From Isoetes taiwanensis (taxonomy: Eukaryota > Streptophyta > Lycopodiopsida > Isoetales > Isoetaceae): a stretch of DNA of 64,000 nt. The first letter of the stretch is position 1; every line of letters starts with the position of its first letter. The notes under the pieces were generated by a model that ran no database searches, was not told where the DNA came from, and saw only the letters and a program-made list of their open reading frames with translations. The stretch is from NCBI GenBank assembly GCA_021234155.1, contig JAJEKV010000059.1, forward strand, positions 8,252,779 through 8,316,778. The letters are read 5' to 3'. The translations under genes and the position numbers were made by a program. Positions 10,441 to 19,679 of the stretch are shown here, in pieces.

Positions 10441-13400
10441 TAATCTACACAAATCGACATGCTGAGCCGATTTCTTGAGGAGATGACCTTGCCGTCCCAT
10501 TGCTCCATAAACTGTGGGTACTGCTTTACTAAATCTTTCTTAAGTACCCATGTCGCGTCTTCCACTGGCAAGTGTTTCCACTTGACCAAATACTGGAGGA
10601 ATTCTGATCTCCTCGTTTTCTTGAAAGCTTTATCAAGAATCAGTGCGGAACTATTTCCACCGCTCCTCCATCATTTCCAACAACGTTGGAGTGTCCAAGA
10701 CTTCGTCTGGATTGGGAGTATGCTTCTTCAACAAACTTACGTGGAAGACTTTATGAATCTTTAGGTGTGCTGGCAAGTCTAGCTTGTAGGATTGATTGCC
10801 TACTCTCTTGACTATTCTAAAAGGCCCAGCCCACCTTGGAGCAAGCTTCTTGCAATTTCCGATCCTGAGCTTTGCCTGCTTTACCTTGATTTTGAGCCAA
10901 ACATCATCTCCAACTTTGAACTCTCATTTGTTCGATGCTTGTCGGCGATGCTCTTCGGCGACTTCTTGCTTGCCCGGCGATACCCTCGAACTTCTTCCAC
11001 AAGGCTGCCATATCGGCCAACATCTGCTGCGAAACTTCCACTTTTGACACGGGGTTGTGCCAAGTGTCTGGAGTTAGGCACTGATAGCCGTAATTGATCA
11101 TAAACGGCGACATTTGGGATGATTCCTGCTTGGTGCTGTTGTATGCAAACTCCACCAAGTGAATAAATTCTTCCCACATACCTTGCTTATTCCGGACATA
11201 GTTTAAGTAGCATGTCTTCTAAAATCCCATTGGTTAATCCGCTCCGTTTGGCCATCCGTCGAGGATGATATCTTTGTGCTCATGGATAGCCGTGCGGATT
11301 GTCGCCAAAGAGGTCTTGCCAAAAGGCTCATGAACTTCGGATCCACAATCGGAGATAATCTCCCTTGGCATGCCATGAAGCACGAAGATCTCTTTGGTAA
11401 AGAGCTTTCTTTGTATCCATAGCCGTATCACGTGGTCCTACAAGGCACAAAATGTGCCATCTTCCGACAACTTGTGACCACTACCATCAAGGCATCTTTC
11501 CCTCTTCACGGTCCTTGGGAGCCACGTGATGAAATCCATGCTAATCACCTCCCACTTAGCGTTTGGCACCGCTAATGGCTCTAATGCTCCTGGAATTGAA
11601 GCTGCTCCGCTTTAGATGCACGGCTAACATAGCCGGCATTCTCGATGTAGCGAGCTACTTGCTTCTTCATTCACGGCCAATAATAGCTCTTTAGCGACTT
11701 TGAAATATGTTTTCATGAATCCCGCATGGCGGCTATTGGGCTGTTAATTGCGTGTCATGGAGGATCAATTTCCTTACACCTGATGATTGGTGCGCACAAC
11801 TTGTTCTTATGGTATAACGAGGTTGCCTTCCTTCTTATAATGTTTAAAAAGGCTTCCCGCTCCTTATCTGTTCTAGCCTCCCTAGAGGGCTTGCCCATGC
11901 TTCCTTGAAATCTATGTCCGTTGGCAAGGACTCTTCAATCTTCTTACCAAAGTCATTTGGAGCGTCGAAATTGCATTGCAATGCACTCTAGTTGTCGGGG
12001 ATGCCTTGAAAGTGCATCCGCTACCACATTGAGCTTCCACGGCTTGTAGACTATATCAAAGTCGTACTCTTCAAGGAACTCCATCCACCTTCTACGCCTC
12101 GGGTTGAGGTGTGGTTTTAGCGTGAACACATATTGGAGGCTCGGTGGTGCGTATCCAACCGGAACTTCCTTCCCAAAAGGTAGTGCCTCCAAATTCTTAA
12201 TGCCACGACAACCGCAAGCAATTCACGATCGTCGCGTTGGGTAGCGGCGTTTGGCGTCGTTCATCTTCCCGAGTCGTGACGCTACTACACGCTCTTCTTG
12301 CATGAGCACCGCCCCAGCAGCTATCTTATTTGCGTCGTCGCTACAAGCTTGTCTTTCTCCGTTGGCGAGGGGTTAAGGCTGGGCGGTTGTTAAAGCTTCC
12401 TTCAGCAGTTCAAACCACAGCGGGCTTTCTTGTGCCAATGCTCGCCCAATCTTTCACTTTCTCGCCCTCGTCAAGTCCGTTAATTGGGGCTGCTATCTTA
12501 GCAAAGTTCTTCCGCGAACTTCTGTAGTACCACTGGCTAGGTAGAAAACTTGACTTCATGCACATTCTTGGTAGCCCGACCCCTTTGAATGGCGGCTTCA
12601 ATCTTGGCGGGGATCCGTGGAAATTCCTTCTGGCTGAGATCACATGACCGAGATACTCCACCTTTTCCGTTCTTGCGACACGCCCGACAACTTGGCGCAT
12701 AACTGGTGCCTCTTCAACTTCTCTAGCACTCTCCTCAAGTGTTGTATGCGTGCTCCTCGAGGGATCTGCTATACACCAAAATGTCATCAAAGAATACGAT
12801 CACAAAGGTGTCTAAAACTCCACGAAGATGTCGTTCATGAGCCTCATGAGCGTCGCGAGGGCATTCGATAAGCGAAGGCATTACCGGAATTCATAGTGCC
12901 CATACCGCGTTCTAAAAGCGGTCTTATGAATATCTTCTTCCTTTATCCGGATTTGATGATAGCGACCTTAAGTCGATTTTGAAGAAGACCTTTGCTCCTT
13001 GAAGTGATCCATCAAATCATCCGATCCGGGAAGCGCATACTTGTTCTTGATGGTGTGCTTGTTCAACTGCCTATAGTCTATGCACATTCTTAAACTACCA
13101 TCCTTCTTCTTAACGAAGAGAATAGGCGCTCCAAATGGCGAAACACTAGGTCTAATGAAACCTAGGTCGAGGCTCCCTCTGGAATCTTCTTTAGCTCCGG
13201 CAACTCCTGCGTTGTCATTCTATATGGAGCCTTGCTTGTTGGCTTAGTTCGGTTCGAGTGCTATCTACTTTCGACTCCCCTATAAGGAGGGAGCTGCTTG
13301 ATCTCATCTGGAAAGAGATCATGGAACTCAAGTGATCAGCTTAGCTATTTGCTTGACAACTTGCGAGCACCTTGTCTTCTTTGCTTCCTTCCGATTCCGG

Positions 13401-13950
13401 CTCACTAATCTCAAGCTTGAAAATGTATGCCACTTGCTCACTCTTGATGCACTTGAACAGTAGTTTAGAAGACATACAATTTGCATGATGGGAACAACTT
13501 CCGTACTGTTATCTCAATAATCTTGCCGTCGGGTCTTTGGGAAGGTCACCTTCCGCTTCCCACAATCGATAATGGCCCCCTTTGGTCCAAGGTACTCCAT
13601 TCCTATGATCAAGTCGTGCTTGCCAATGCCCATTACTTCTGCCCCCCATCACGGATATTAATCCACGGCAGAGTCGATGTCGAAGATAATTCTCTTGTCT
13701 GCGTCTGCGCGCGCCTTCTTGCACCACTTGCTAAGACAACGGGCCTTGGCTTTGACTTTAGTGGTTTCAACTTCAACATTTGAACCATTACGGGGGATGC
13801 AAAGTTATGGCTACTTCACGAGTCTATCAAGACTATGAATGACTTGGTCTTAGCCTTCCCTCTTTGTGGAAATTACTTTATCTTTGGCTCTCTTTTGCTC
13901 TCTGTATCTATTGCGGCAAAGATATGACACTCACCACAGATGTAGTCGCG
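10440..13950 (-). pseudogene. Decayed pol: protease, RT, RNase H, integrase, chromodomain
   Basis: Read on the minus strand. Near 13800 the protease core reads VLIDS[12 protein letters not shown], so a stop replaces the Gly of the DSG active site. RT follows ([18 protein letters not shown] near 13100, [20 protein letters not shown] near 12950, VEYLGHVIS near 12650). The RNase H/connection end is RWMEFLEEYDFDIVYKP near 12080. Integrase shows LHGMPREIISD near 11360 and EFAYNSTKQESSQMSPFMIN near 11120. The C-terminal chromodomain (RRSEFLQYLVKWKHLPVEDA) is near 10600. Frame changes are frequent throughout. The protein text is close to that of the second element at 36111-39604, so the two belong to one family. 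Confidence 0.85.
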
Positions 13951-15270
13951 GCCTTCCTCGCCGTCGTTGTCGGACGAGTGTCCCAATCCCCAATTCCTTC
14001 TTGTTGCCGTGCACTCATGGCGTAGAAAGCGGTTCGTTTTCCTATGGCTTTGGCTGGAAGCACCAAACAAAGCTTGTTTTTTTCTATGCACTCATCTCTT
14101 TTTCCTTGGGGCATCGCCTGCAAAAGGATCGCCTTTGCTTTGGAGTAGTTTGACCCCTCCCGCTTGTCTTTGAAGGACACCCCTTCTTCTCCTCGTTGTT
14201 TCCCTTGGTTTGCCACCATATGGGGCTCTAAATTTGGACTGGACTGGCTGTCCTGGGGCTATAGCTCCCCGTCGCCCTTGCCTTTGTCACCGGAAATGCT
14301 TGTTGCCTCTCGCCCGGGCTATTCGAGGTCCCGTCCCCTTGCAAGCTTATAGCCTTGGACTCTCCTTACGATCTTGTCTTAGGGTTTATTGCCCTCACAA
14401 ACTGCGGATCTCCTCATTCAGCCCCTCAATATAGCTTTCTCTTGCATGCTTCTCCCCAACCCGGCACATCTGACCTCGGACCTCATGAATTCCTCTGTAT
14501 ATTTCTGGACAGACTTGTTGCCTTGTTGCAACTTTGTAGAACTATTTGCATCATACTAGACTTATGTTCCCTCGGGGCGTAATGGCGCTTTGAAGGCTTT
14601 AGCAAACTTCCCGAACTTACAAGCATCCTGCTTAAGCCATGTGCCTTTGCATAACCCTTCCACCAAATCCGTCGGCTCCTTTCAAGTTGGTGTTTGCCAC
14701 TCTTCCTTTGTCTTTATCCTTCATGCCATAAGCATTGCCGTACTCACTCATCTCGTCCAGCCATGCCTCTGCTTCTAATCGACTGTTTCTCCCCGGAAAC
14801 TTTCGATTCGGGCCTTCCATACATTGCCGGTCGCGGAATCTACCTTCTTCGGTAGTCGAGAGGCCACGGTGTCCCTTTGTCGTCCATCACAGGGTGTTTC
14901 TCTGCCTTCCCTCTTGGTGTTCCTTTGCCTTCCATCACATTTTAGGTCACGGGCTGCTCTTCCTCTTCCTCAGTCAGTCGAAGTCCGAGGCTTGAGTCGG
15001 AGGAATCAGAGCTCGGGGATCTCCTTCTCTTGCTCCTCTTCTTGTCCCTTCCCGTTTTCGAGCTGATGCTTGTGGCAATTGAGCATTGCCACCGAACTGC
15101 TCACAGCGTGCGGCTAATAGAGCCTTTATCTGTTCAAGGTCCGTCCTCATCTGGGATATCTCCTCCTCACGGGGTCATGGGTTCCATTTCTTGAATAAGT
15201 TCCTTGCGGGGGTGTGCAGGCGGGTCTGTTCTTCCCTAAGGTCTGGCGTTGTCGCTTTCGCTTTGAGCCT
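13951..15270 (-). pseudogene. Decayed gag of the 13.4 kb element
   Basis: On the minus strand a possible N-terminal helix (MRTDLEQIKALLAARCEQF near 15140) leads into AEAWLDEMSEYGNAYGMKDK near 14750, which matches RLDEMEEFGNSYGMKDKD of the second element. A nucleocapsid-like end follows (AMPQGKRDECIEKNKLC near 14100). Frameshifts break it into short ORFs. Gag would form the particle in which reverse transcription occurs. The zinc knuckle is not intact. Confidence 0.7.
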
Positions 15271-15299
15271 AGGCCTCTAAATTGCATACACAATTAATT

Positions 15300-15490
15300 C
15301 ATGGCTATATGGTTAGTTTTACTTGTTCTCTTGCATTGATTATGGTTTGTTGGCATAATTGTGGAACAAAATATATCAACAAAACATTTAAAGTGCAACA
15401 GAGATTATATTCATATATATTATATAATATTTTAGTACAAAAAGTCTCCGGGATCAAGAGTCTAACTAGTCTTGAAATCGTTTCGTAAAG
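15300..15490 (-). other. AT-rich 3' tail of the ORF2 cassette
   Basis: This AT-rich block lies between ORF2 and gag. It ends with the phrase cgggatcaagagtc at 15450, which also occurs downstream of ORF1 at about 17931. It may be a shared 3' untranslated region or terminator; that is inference. Confidence 0.35.
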
Positions 15491-15499
15491 ACAGGTTGT

Positions 15500-16994
15500 C
15501 CTCAAGGAACTTTTAACTTGAGCCGTTCCTCTTAGAATGACCCAAGTTCTGATGATACCTGGCGGCGAGCATGCAAAGGCTCTCACCCGGATCTTCTACC
15601 ACTAAGGGTTCGGATGTAAGAGCTGTGGTGGCCGTCAATCTCGCTGGCGTCGATGGGGTATGGCCCGAGTCGAAGAGGTCAAGTGCCATTGCTCTCTTGA
15701 CCAGGGGCCGGCATAGTCGACATTTGGCGTATCGCGAGCATGCTGCCGAGAAGCACGAGTGCAATCGGCATGAACATTCCTTCTTCACCTCTGGGGCTGA
15801 ACTTGCGGTGGATTACCGCTATTCTACCATCTAGCGGCGGCGGGGAGGTAGTACCTCGGGGACCTGTCATTGTCGTCGGCGAAGCTTCTCCATTGGATTG
15901 GCCTCTCCTGCTCTATCTGGAGTCCAGCGTATTAAATGGACCCTATCTCGGTGAGCTCCTGTAGTCTTGATTATGGTGTCGATTAAATGCGAGGTCGATT
16001 CCTTCTCCTCTTGATGGAGGTGGTGTCGAAGGTCTCGGCATTAGAATGCTCGTGGTCTTCCCACGGATCCCCATCTGTTCCTGGAGGGCGAGGAACTCCT
16101 CCTCCGTTGGCAGCTCTTGCTCCTCCATCATTTGCACGATCTTTGCTGTAGGCTGTATGTCTGAAGTCAACTCTCACGTGTAAGTGTAAAACTTCCCTTA
16201 CTTGGGCGGAAAGTCAGGGGCTCCCGGACGATGAAGTCGTCAAGTCGACTACCGTAATTTGGTGGAGTAGTTCATCAATCTGAGCTCCCTCTCCCTGCAC
16301 TCGGGAAGGTTACGGATGTCGGCCGAGGAGTAAATACTCCTCTCCGTTGATGATGATCGGGGCTAGGCTTGTGATGCCTAGCCAGTGGGGAGCAATCTTG
16401 ATGTTAAACGGCTCTGCTTTCGAAGTTCACCATCTCTGTTACGCTTGTTGCGTTCCTCCTCGAGTCGAGCTCAGTGTACTTATTGTCGTCGGACTCCTCT
16501 TCTTCTTCGTCTTCTCATTCCTGCTCTTGGCAGTGCTTTGCCAAAAGCATCTGCTCTTACTTTGCCTTTGCTATGGGGTCCACCTCCATCCGGAGGATAG
16601 AGGTTGCCCCCATTGGGTTTTCGACGACGTGGGATAAGAAGATGGCTAAGGCCGCGGTGTAGGAGAAGTACTTGGTCCTGTTGGCTGTCAGGACCATGTA
16701 GTCTGGCAGCCTTTGCGCTTTGTTGGTCAGGTACTTGGCGATGTTGGGGACATCCCCCAAGGCTGCTTGAAGGGATGGGCGGGGAACAAAATAGCCTATG
16801 CAAGGGGGAACCTGAACTAGGGAAGGTCCTACCCTAGCTTGAAACTCTGCTAGCACTTGCCTATATGCTGGGGTTGCATTTAGCGTAGCTTGGATGTCAA
16901 TTTCTTTGCCGAAGACTTGGAAGATGTCATTGACATCTGCCTCAGCAGCATGGGCACTGGCGCTGTACCATCGCGTGAAGTCAGCAGTGGCCAT
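15500..16994 (-). pseudogene. Accessory ORF2 of the chromovirus, open 145 codons then broken
   Basis: The start is ATG 16994, about 115 bp downstream of a TATA box. The first 145 codons are open (MATADFTRWYSASAHAAEAD ... NPMGATSILRMEVDPIAKAK). After a TAA the same frame continues with EQMLLAKHCQEQE, a second stop, then an acidic stretch EDEEEESDDNKY. A further block (16170-15943) has EEQELPTEEEFLALQEQMG, and a later one (about 15790-15740) holds a hydrophobic run MFMPIALVLLGSMLA that could be a membrane segment. No family is recognised. The promoter layout parallels ORF1, and the leader shares GGCGATCTTC with the ORF1 leader, so the two cassettes look related by duplication upstream of the coding parts. 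Confidence 0.5.
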
Positions 16995-17106
16995 TGATCT
17001 AGCGAAGAAGGGGATAACAGACGGATGCAGAAGCGCCTCAGGGAGCTGGAAGATCGCCTAAGCAGTGGAGAGCAAACTTGCAGGGTGCCCAATGAAAAGT
17101 GATGGG

Positions 17107-17119
17107 CCTATTTATAGAA
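17107..17119 (-). promoter_or_regulatory. TATA box of accessory ORF2
   Basis: On the minus strand TTCTATAAATAGG lies about 115 bp upstream of ATG 16994. It is the same core as the ORF1 TATA box. Confidence 0.6.
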
Positions 17120-17295
17120 AAGTGGAAAACCCTAATTTTTGGATGACCTAGAATTCACTGGAGTTGGGCGATTCTGACCTATTGGGAGGTGCAATTCAGT
17201 GTTTGGAGGCTAATTTTTGGTTTAAAGCATGCTAAGAACACTAATGAACCTATTGCAGCAAACTGGAGATCATTTGGTGAAGAAAATGACACGAG

Positions 17296-17362
17296 GTCTC
17301 ACACGTTGCGCCCAGACCGATTTTGAGAATCTCATTTTCTGTCCTGGCGCGACGTGTGAGAC
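17296..17362. repeat. 67-bp nested palindrome, copy R1
   Basis: The outer arms are GTCTCACACGTTGCGCC and GGCGCGACGTGTGAGAC (16 of 17 pair). An inner palindrome is built around GAGAATCTC. It is the ORF2-proximal copy of a pair upstream of the ORF2 TATA box. Confidence 0.9.
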
Positions 17363-17494
17363 ATGGGTCCTAATTGGGCTAGACTTAATCAATTTGGGTG
17401 GTTTAAGGCTGTAATTCCACTAAACTCGTCGAGTTAGGCAGAATTGACCCCTTATTTGGTCGATTTGGAGCTGTTTTGGGCACTTTTGGGCATG

Positions 17495-17561
17495 GTCTCA
17501 CACGTTGCGCCCAGCCCGATTTTGAGAATCTCAAAATCTGTCCTGGCGCGACGTGTGAGAC
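17495..17561. repeat. 67-bp nested palindrome, copy R2
   Basis: Same 67-bp unit and orientation as R1, 199 bp away. The inner palindrome GATTTTGAGA/TCTCAAAATC is better preserved here than in R1. Confidence 0.9.
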
Positions 17562-17569
17562 ATCGTCTC

Positions 17570-18005
17570 AATTTTGTTTAAAAACTCCAATTTTATCAAA
17601 ACAAAAGCTAGAATTCTATAACTTGACTTAATTAAGCTAGATTAGACACATTATTTATCCACAAAATTCTTTATATTAACAAAATTTCTGTTATTTACAA
17701 AAGTCTCAAGGCGTTCTCCTTGATGTGCAACAAGATACATGTCCCGCCTCATGAGGGTAACCCTCTTGGCGTGTCTTTGCAGGCGGTAGTGAATCTTCAA
17801 AATGCTGCACTATTTTACGCCTCCGCTTGCCTCCTGTAAGCACAGCGGCGGCATCTCGTCGGTTACTTCGCATGTCAAAGGTGTTGTACTCTGCATGACT
17901 TCACGGACCAAAGCGTTGGAGCGGTGCCTCGGGATCAAGAGTCCGTAACTCTTACGGAAGTGCCGGATTTCCTTGAGAGCTCATCCTCCGACCTCTTCTT
18001 CTTGC
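17570..18005 (-). other. 3' region of the ORF1 cassette
   Basis: It lies between the ORF1 stop and R2. The ORF1-proximal half is GC-rich without a clear coding frame; the distal half (17570-17700) is AT-rich and could hold the 3' end of the transcript. It shares cgggatcaagagtc with the ORF2 3' region. Confidence 0.35.
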
Positions 18006-19037
18006 TTAGCTTCTTCCACAGTGCTCTGCAGGAGGCTTAGGCACAGGTGGTGGCGGCTTCAATGTTTGGCTTCTTGTCGGATGTCCGCCTTCGATTGTTC
18101 TCACCCTGTGCTCCTGGTAATAAGCATTGTAGGCCTCCCACTTCGCCATGTAAGCGTTGTGCTCCTTGATCCTCTTCTGATAGACCTTTACGGGGTCTAT
18201 CACATAAGCTTCCCGTTGCGGCCGCGGGGCTTTGACTCTGTCCCACGTCGGGAATGGTGGGGGCTTCTGCGGTTGTCGGTGCCTGCCCATCGGCGTCACA
18301 CTGCTTTCGGGTACCTCCTTCTCTGCGACCGGGGTTCTCGAAGAGCTTGCCCCCTCTGTGTTGGGGACATAATCGTCGTCCGAGTCGTCGGTCGAAGGCG
18401 GGGTCTCTTCACCTGACGGCTCATTGATGACGGGGCCCACTGCTCGCTTCCCGACCTTCACCACTTTCCTTTTGCCCGCTTTTATGGCTTTGGCCTTCCT
18501 CTTCTTGGGCTCGCTGGCTGTGGTTGGGTCGTCTTCCCGACTCTTCGTCCTCTGCTCCCGGCGGCGCTCTTTAGCTTCATACTTGCTGATGAAGCGTGCA
18601 AGGTCGGCTTCTTCCGCGGGGCTGAGTGTTGGCTGCTGCTCCTCTTCTCTTCCCTGTTCTTCCTGCAGGTGGGTCTCAGCCTGGGGTTTCTCCTGGGCTG
18701 TTGATTGGTCCGCCTGCTCCCGCTGCTCCTCCCGTGGGTTGGTGTTCCCCTGGGGTTGGTCCTGAGCTGTTGACTGGTCCGCCTGCTCCTGCTGCTCCCC
18801 GCTTCTTCCCTCCTCTTGTGCAATCTCCTCGAGGATTTGTTGCATGATATCCGGCCGGTCGTCCTCTACGAGCTCTGTACGGTCACTCCGGTCCGATCCT
18901 GCTTCCTCGCTCGAAGAAGATTCGCCTTCATGGAGAAGGCGTTCTCGAAGGACTCTCTGAAAGAGGCCGGAGCCGCTGGCGCTGGAGGATCCGCTTCGTC
19001 TAGGCTTCCTTGCAGTTTGTTTGGTGCGGGCCATCAT
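18006..19037 (-). CDS. Accessory ORF1: 343-aa protein with an exact histone H3 N-terminal tail
   Basis: It is open from ATG 19037 to TAA 18006. The protein begins MMARTKQTARKPRRSGSSSA. Starting at the second ATG (19034) and losing Met would give ARTKQTARK, identical to residues 1-9 of histone H3, including the K4 and K9 positions; H3 S10 is replaced by Pro and similarity ends there. Later parts: acidic Ser-rich segment (33-65), Gln/Glu-rich region with the nonapeptide EQADQSTAQ at 84-92 and again at 107-115, a Lys-rich NLS-like stretch 177-199, a second acidic segment 208-228, and a Pro/Tyr/Trp-rich end (258-336) with WEAYNAYYQEH. No catalytic domain is seen. It has its own TATA box about 100 bp upstream and stays open while gag-pol is ruined. 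A role in binding readers or modifiers of H3 tails is inference. Confidence 0.8.
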   Translation of the reverse strand: MMARTKQTARKPRRSGSSSASGSGLFQRVLRERLLHEGESSSSEEAGSDRSDRTELVEDDRPDIMQQILEEIAQEEGRSGEQQEQADQSTAQDQPQGNTNPREEQREQADQSTAQEKPQAETHLQEEQGREEEQQPTLSPAEEADLARFISKYEAKERRREQRTKSREDDPTTASEPKKRKAKAIKAGKRKVVKVGKRAVGPVINEPSGEETPPSTDDSDDDYVPNTEGASSSRTPVAEKEVPESSVTPMGRHRQPQKPPPFPTWDRVKAPRPQREAYVIDPVKVYQKRIKEHNAYMAKWEAYNAYYQEHRVRTIEGGHPTRSQTLKPPPPVPKPPAEHCGRS

Positions 19038-19134
19038 TTGGCGGTTTGCCGATCGGAGCTAAGCGCCAGAAGATCGCCTTGGCGAGTCCGAGCAGAGTTC
19101 CTAAGGAAGAACACGAAAATGGGAGGGGTCTGGG

Positions 19135-19145
19135 TCTATTTATAG
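19135..19145 (-). promoter_or_regulatory. TATA box of accessory ORF1
   Basis: On the minus strand CTATAAATAGA lies about 100 bp upstream of ATG 19037. The same core and spacing recur for ORF2. Confidence 0.65.
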
Positions 19146-19220
19146 GGGCCAAATTTTAGGTCAACTTTTAAACTACCTTTTTGGGTTGCTTAAAACATCT
19201 AAAACCCCTAATTAAGCAAG

Positions 19221-19287
19221 GTCTCACACGTTGCGCCCAGCCCGATTTTGAGAATCTCAAAATCTGTCCTGGCGCGACGTGTGAGAC
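19221..19287. repeat. 67-bp nested palindrome, copy R3
   Basis: Same unit as R2 with the inner palindrome GATTTTGAGA/TCTCAAAATC intact. It begins about 76 bp upstream of the ORF1 TATA box. Confidence 0.9.
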
Positions 19288-19407
19288 ATGGTGGGACCCA
19301 CTATTAAATTAACATGTAACATGCTAATTCTACTGATTCTTAGCTTAAATTTAGAATTATCAAGTTATTTTACTGTAATTTACAACTTTTTGGTGTCAAA
19401 GCTGAAT

Positions 19408-19474
19408 GTCTCACACGTTGCGCCCAGCCCGATTTTGAGAATCTCGTTTTCGGTCCTGGCGCGACGTGTGAGAC
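19408..19474. repeat. 67-bp nested palindrome, copy R4
   Basis: Same unit and orientation as the others, 187 bp beyond R3. It is the distal copy upstream of ORF1. Confidence 0.9.
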
Positions 19475-19561
19475 CACCCTACTTTTTGGATGTTGGCTCA
19501 CCAATTTTAGTCTTTTTACATTTTTATTCATTTTTAACTGTTACTAGCTTAGCATAACTAC

Positions 19562-19589
19562 AAAAATGAGAAAAAATTTTCTCATTTTT
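19562..19589. repeat. Perfect 13-bp-arm hairpin in the leader
   Basis: AAAAATGAGAAAA and TTTTCTCATTTTT are separated by AA, about 80 bp inside the primer-binding site. In the element RNA it could form a stable stem, perhaps a packaging or dimerisation signal; the function is inference. Confidence 0.6.
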
Positions 19590-19667
19590 CGAGGTTTAAG
19601 GATCCTATCAAGTTAGTGCTCTTTTGGGAATATGGCGGTTGCTTTGCTCTTGGTCACCAAGAACATT

Positions 19668-19678
19668 GCTCGATACCA
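19668..19678 (-). other. Primer-binding site (initiator Met tRNA type)
   Basis: On the minus strand TGGTATCGAGC starts one base after the 5' LTR. It matches the usual plant TGGTATCAGAGC (tRNA-iMet) with one base missing. It sets the orientation of the element. Confidence 0.8.
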
Positions 19679-19679
19679 G

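Noticed and set aside
10459-10764. Plus-strand ORF of 101 codons in the left part of the chromovirus
   Set aside because: It is antisense to the chromodomain region of pol.
15679-15870. Envelope gene of a retrovirus-like element
   Set aside because: A single hydrophobic stretch without signal peptide, cleavage site or intact frame is not enough.
17973-18416. Plus-strand ORF of 147 codons
   Set aside because: It is the antisense shadow of the H3-tail ORF; its composition (Leu/Arg/Ser-rich) follows from the minus-strand codons.
18006-19037. Captured histone H3 gene
   Set aside because: Only the first nine residues after Met match H3; the core histone fold is absent.
17296-19474. CRISPR array
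   Set aside because: Four dispersed palindromic repeats with long unequal spacers in plant DNA; no array structure.
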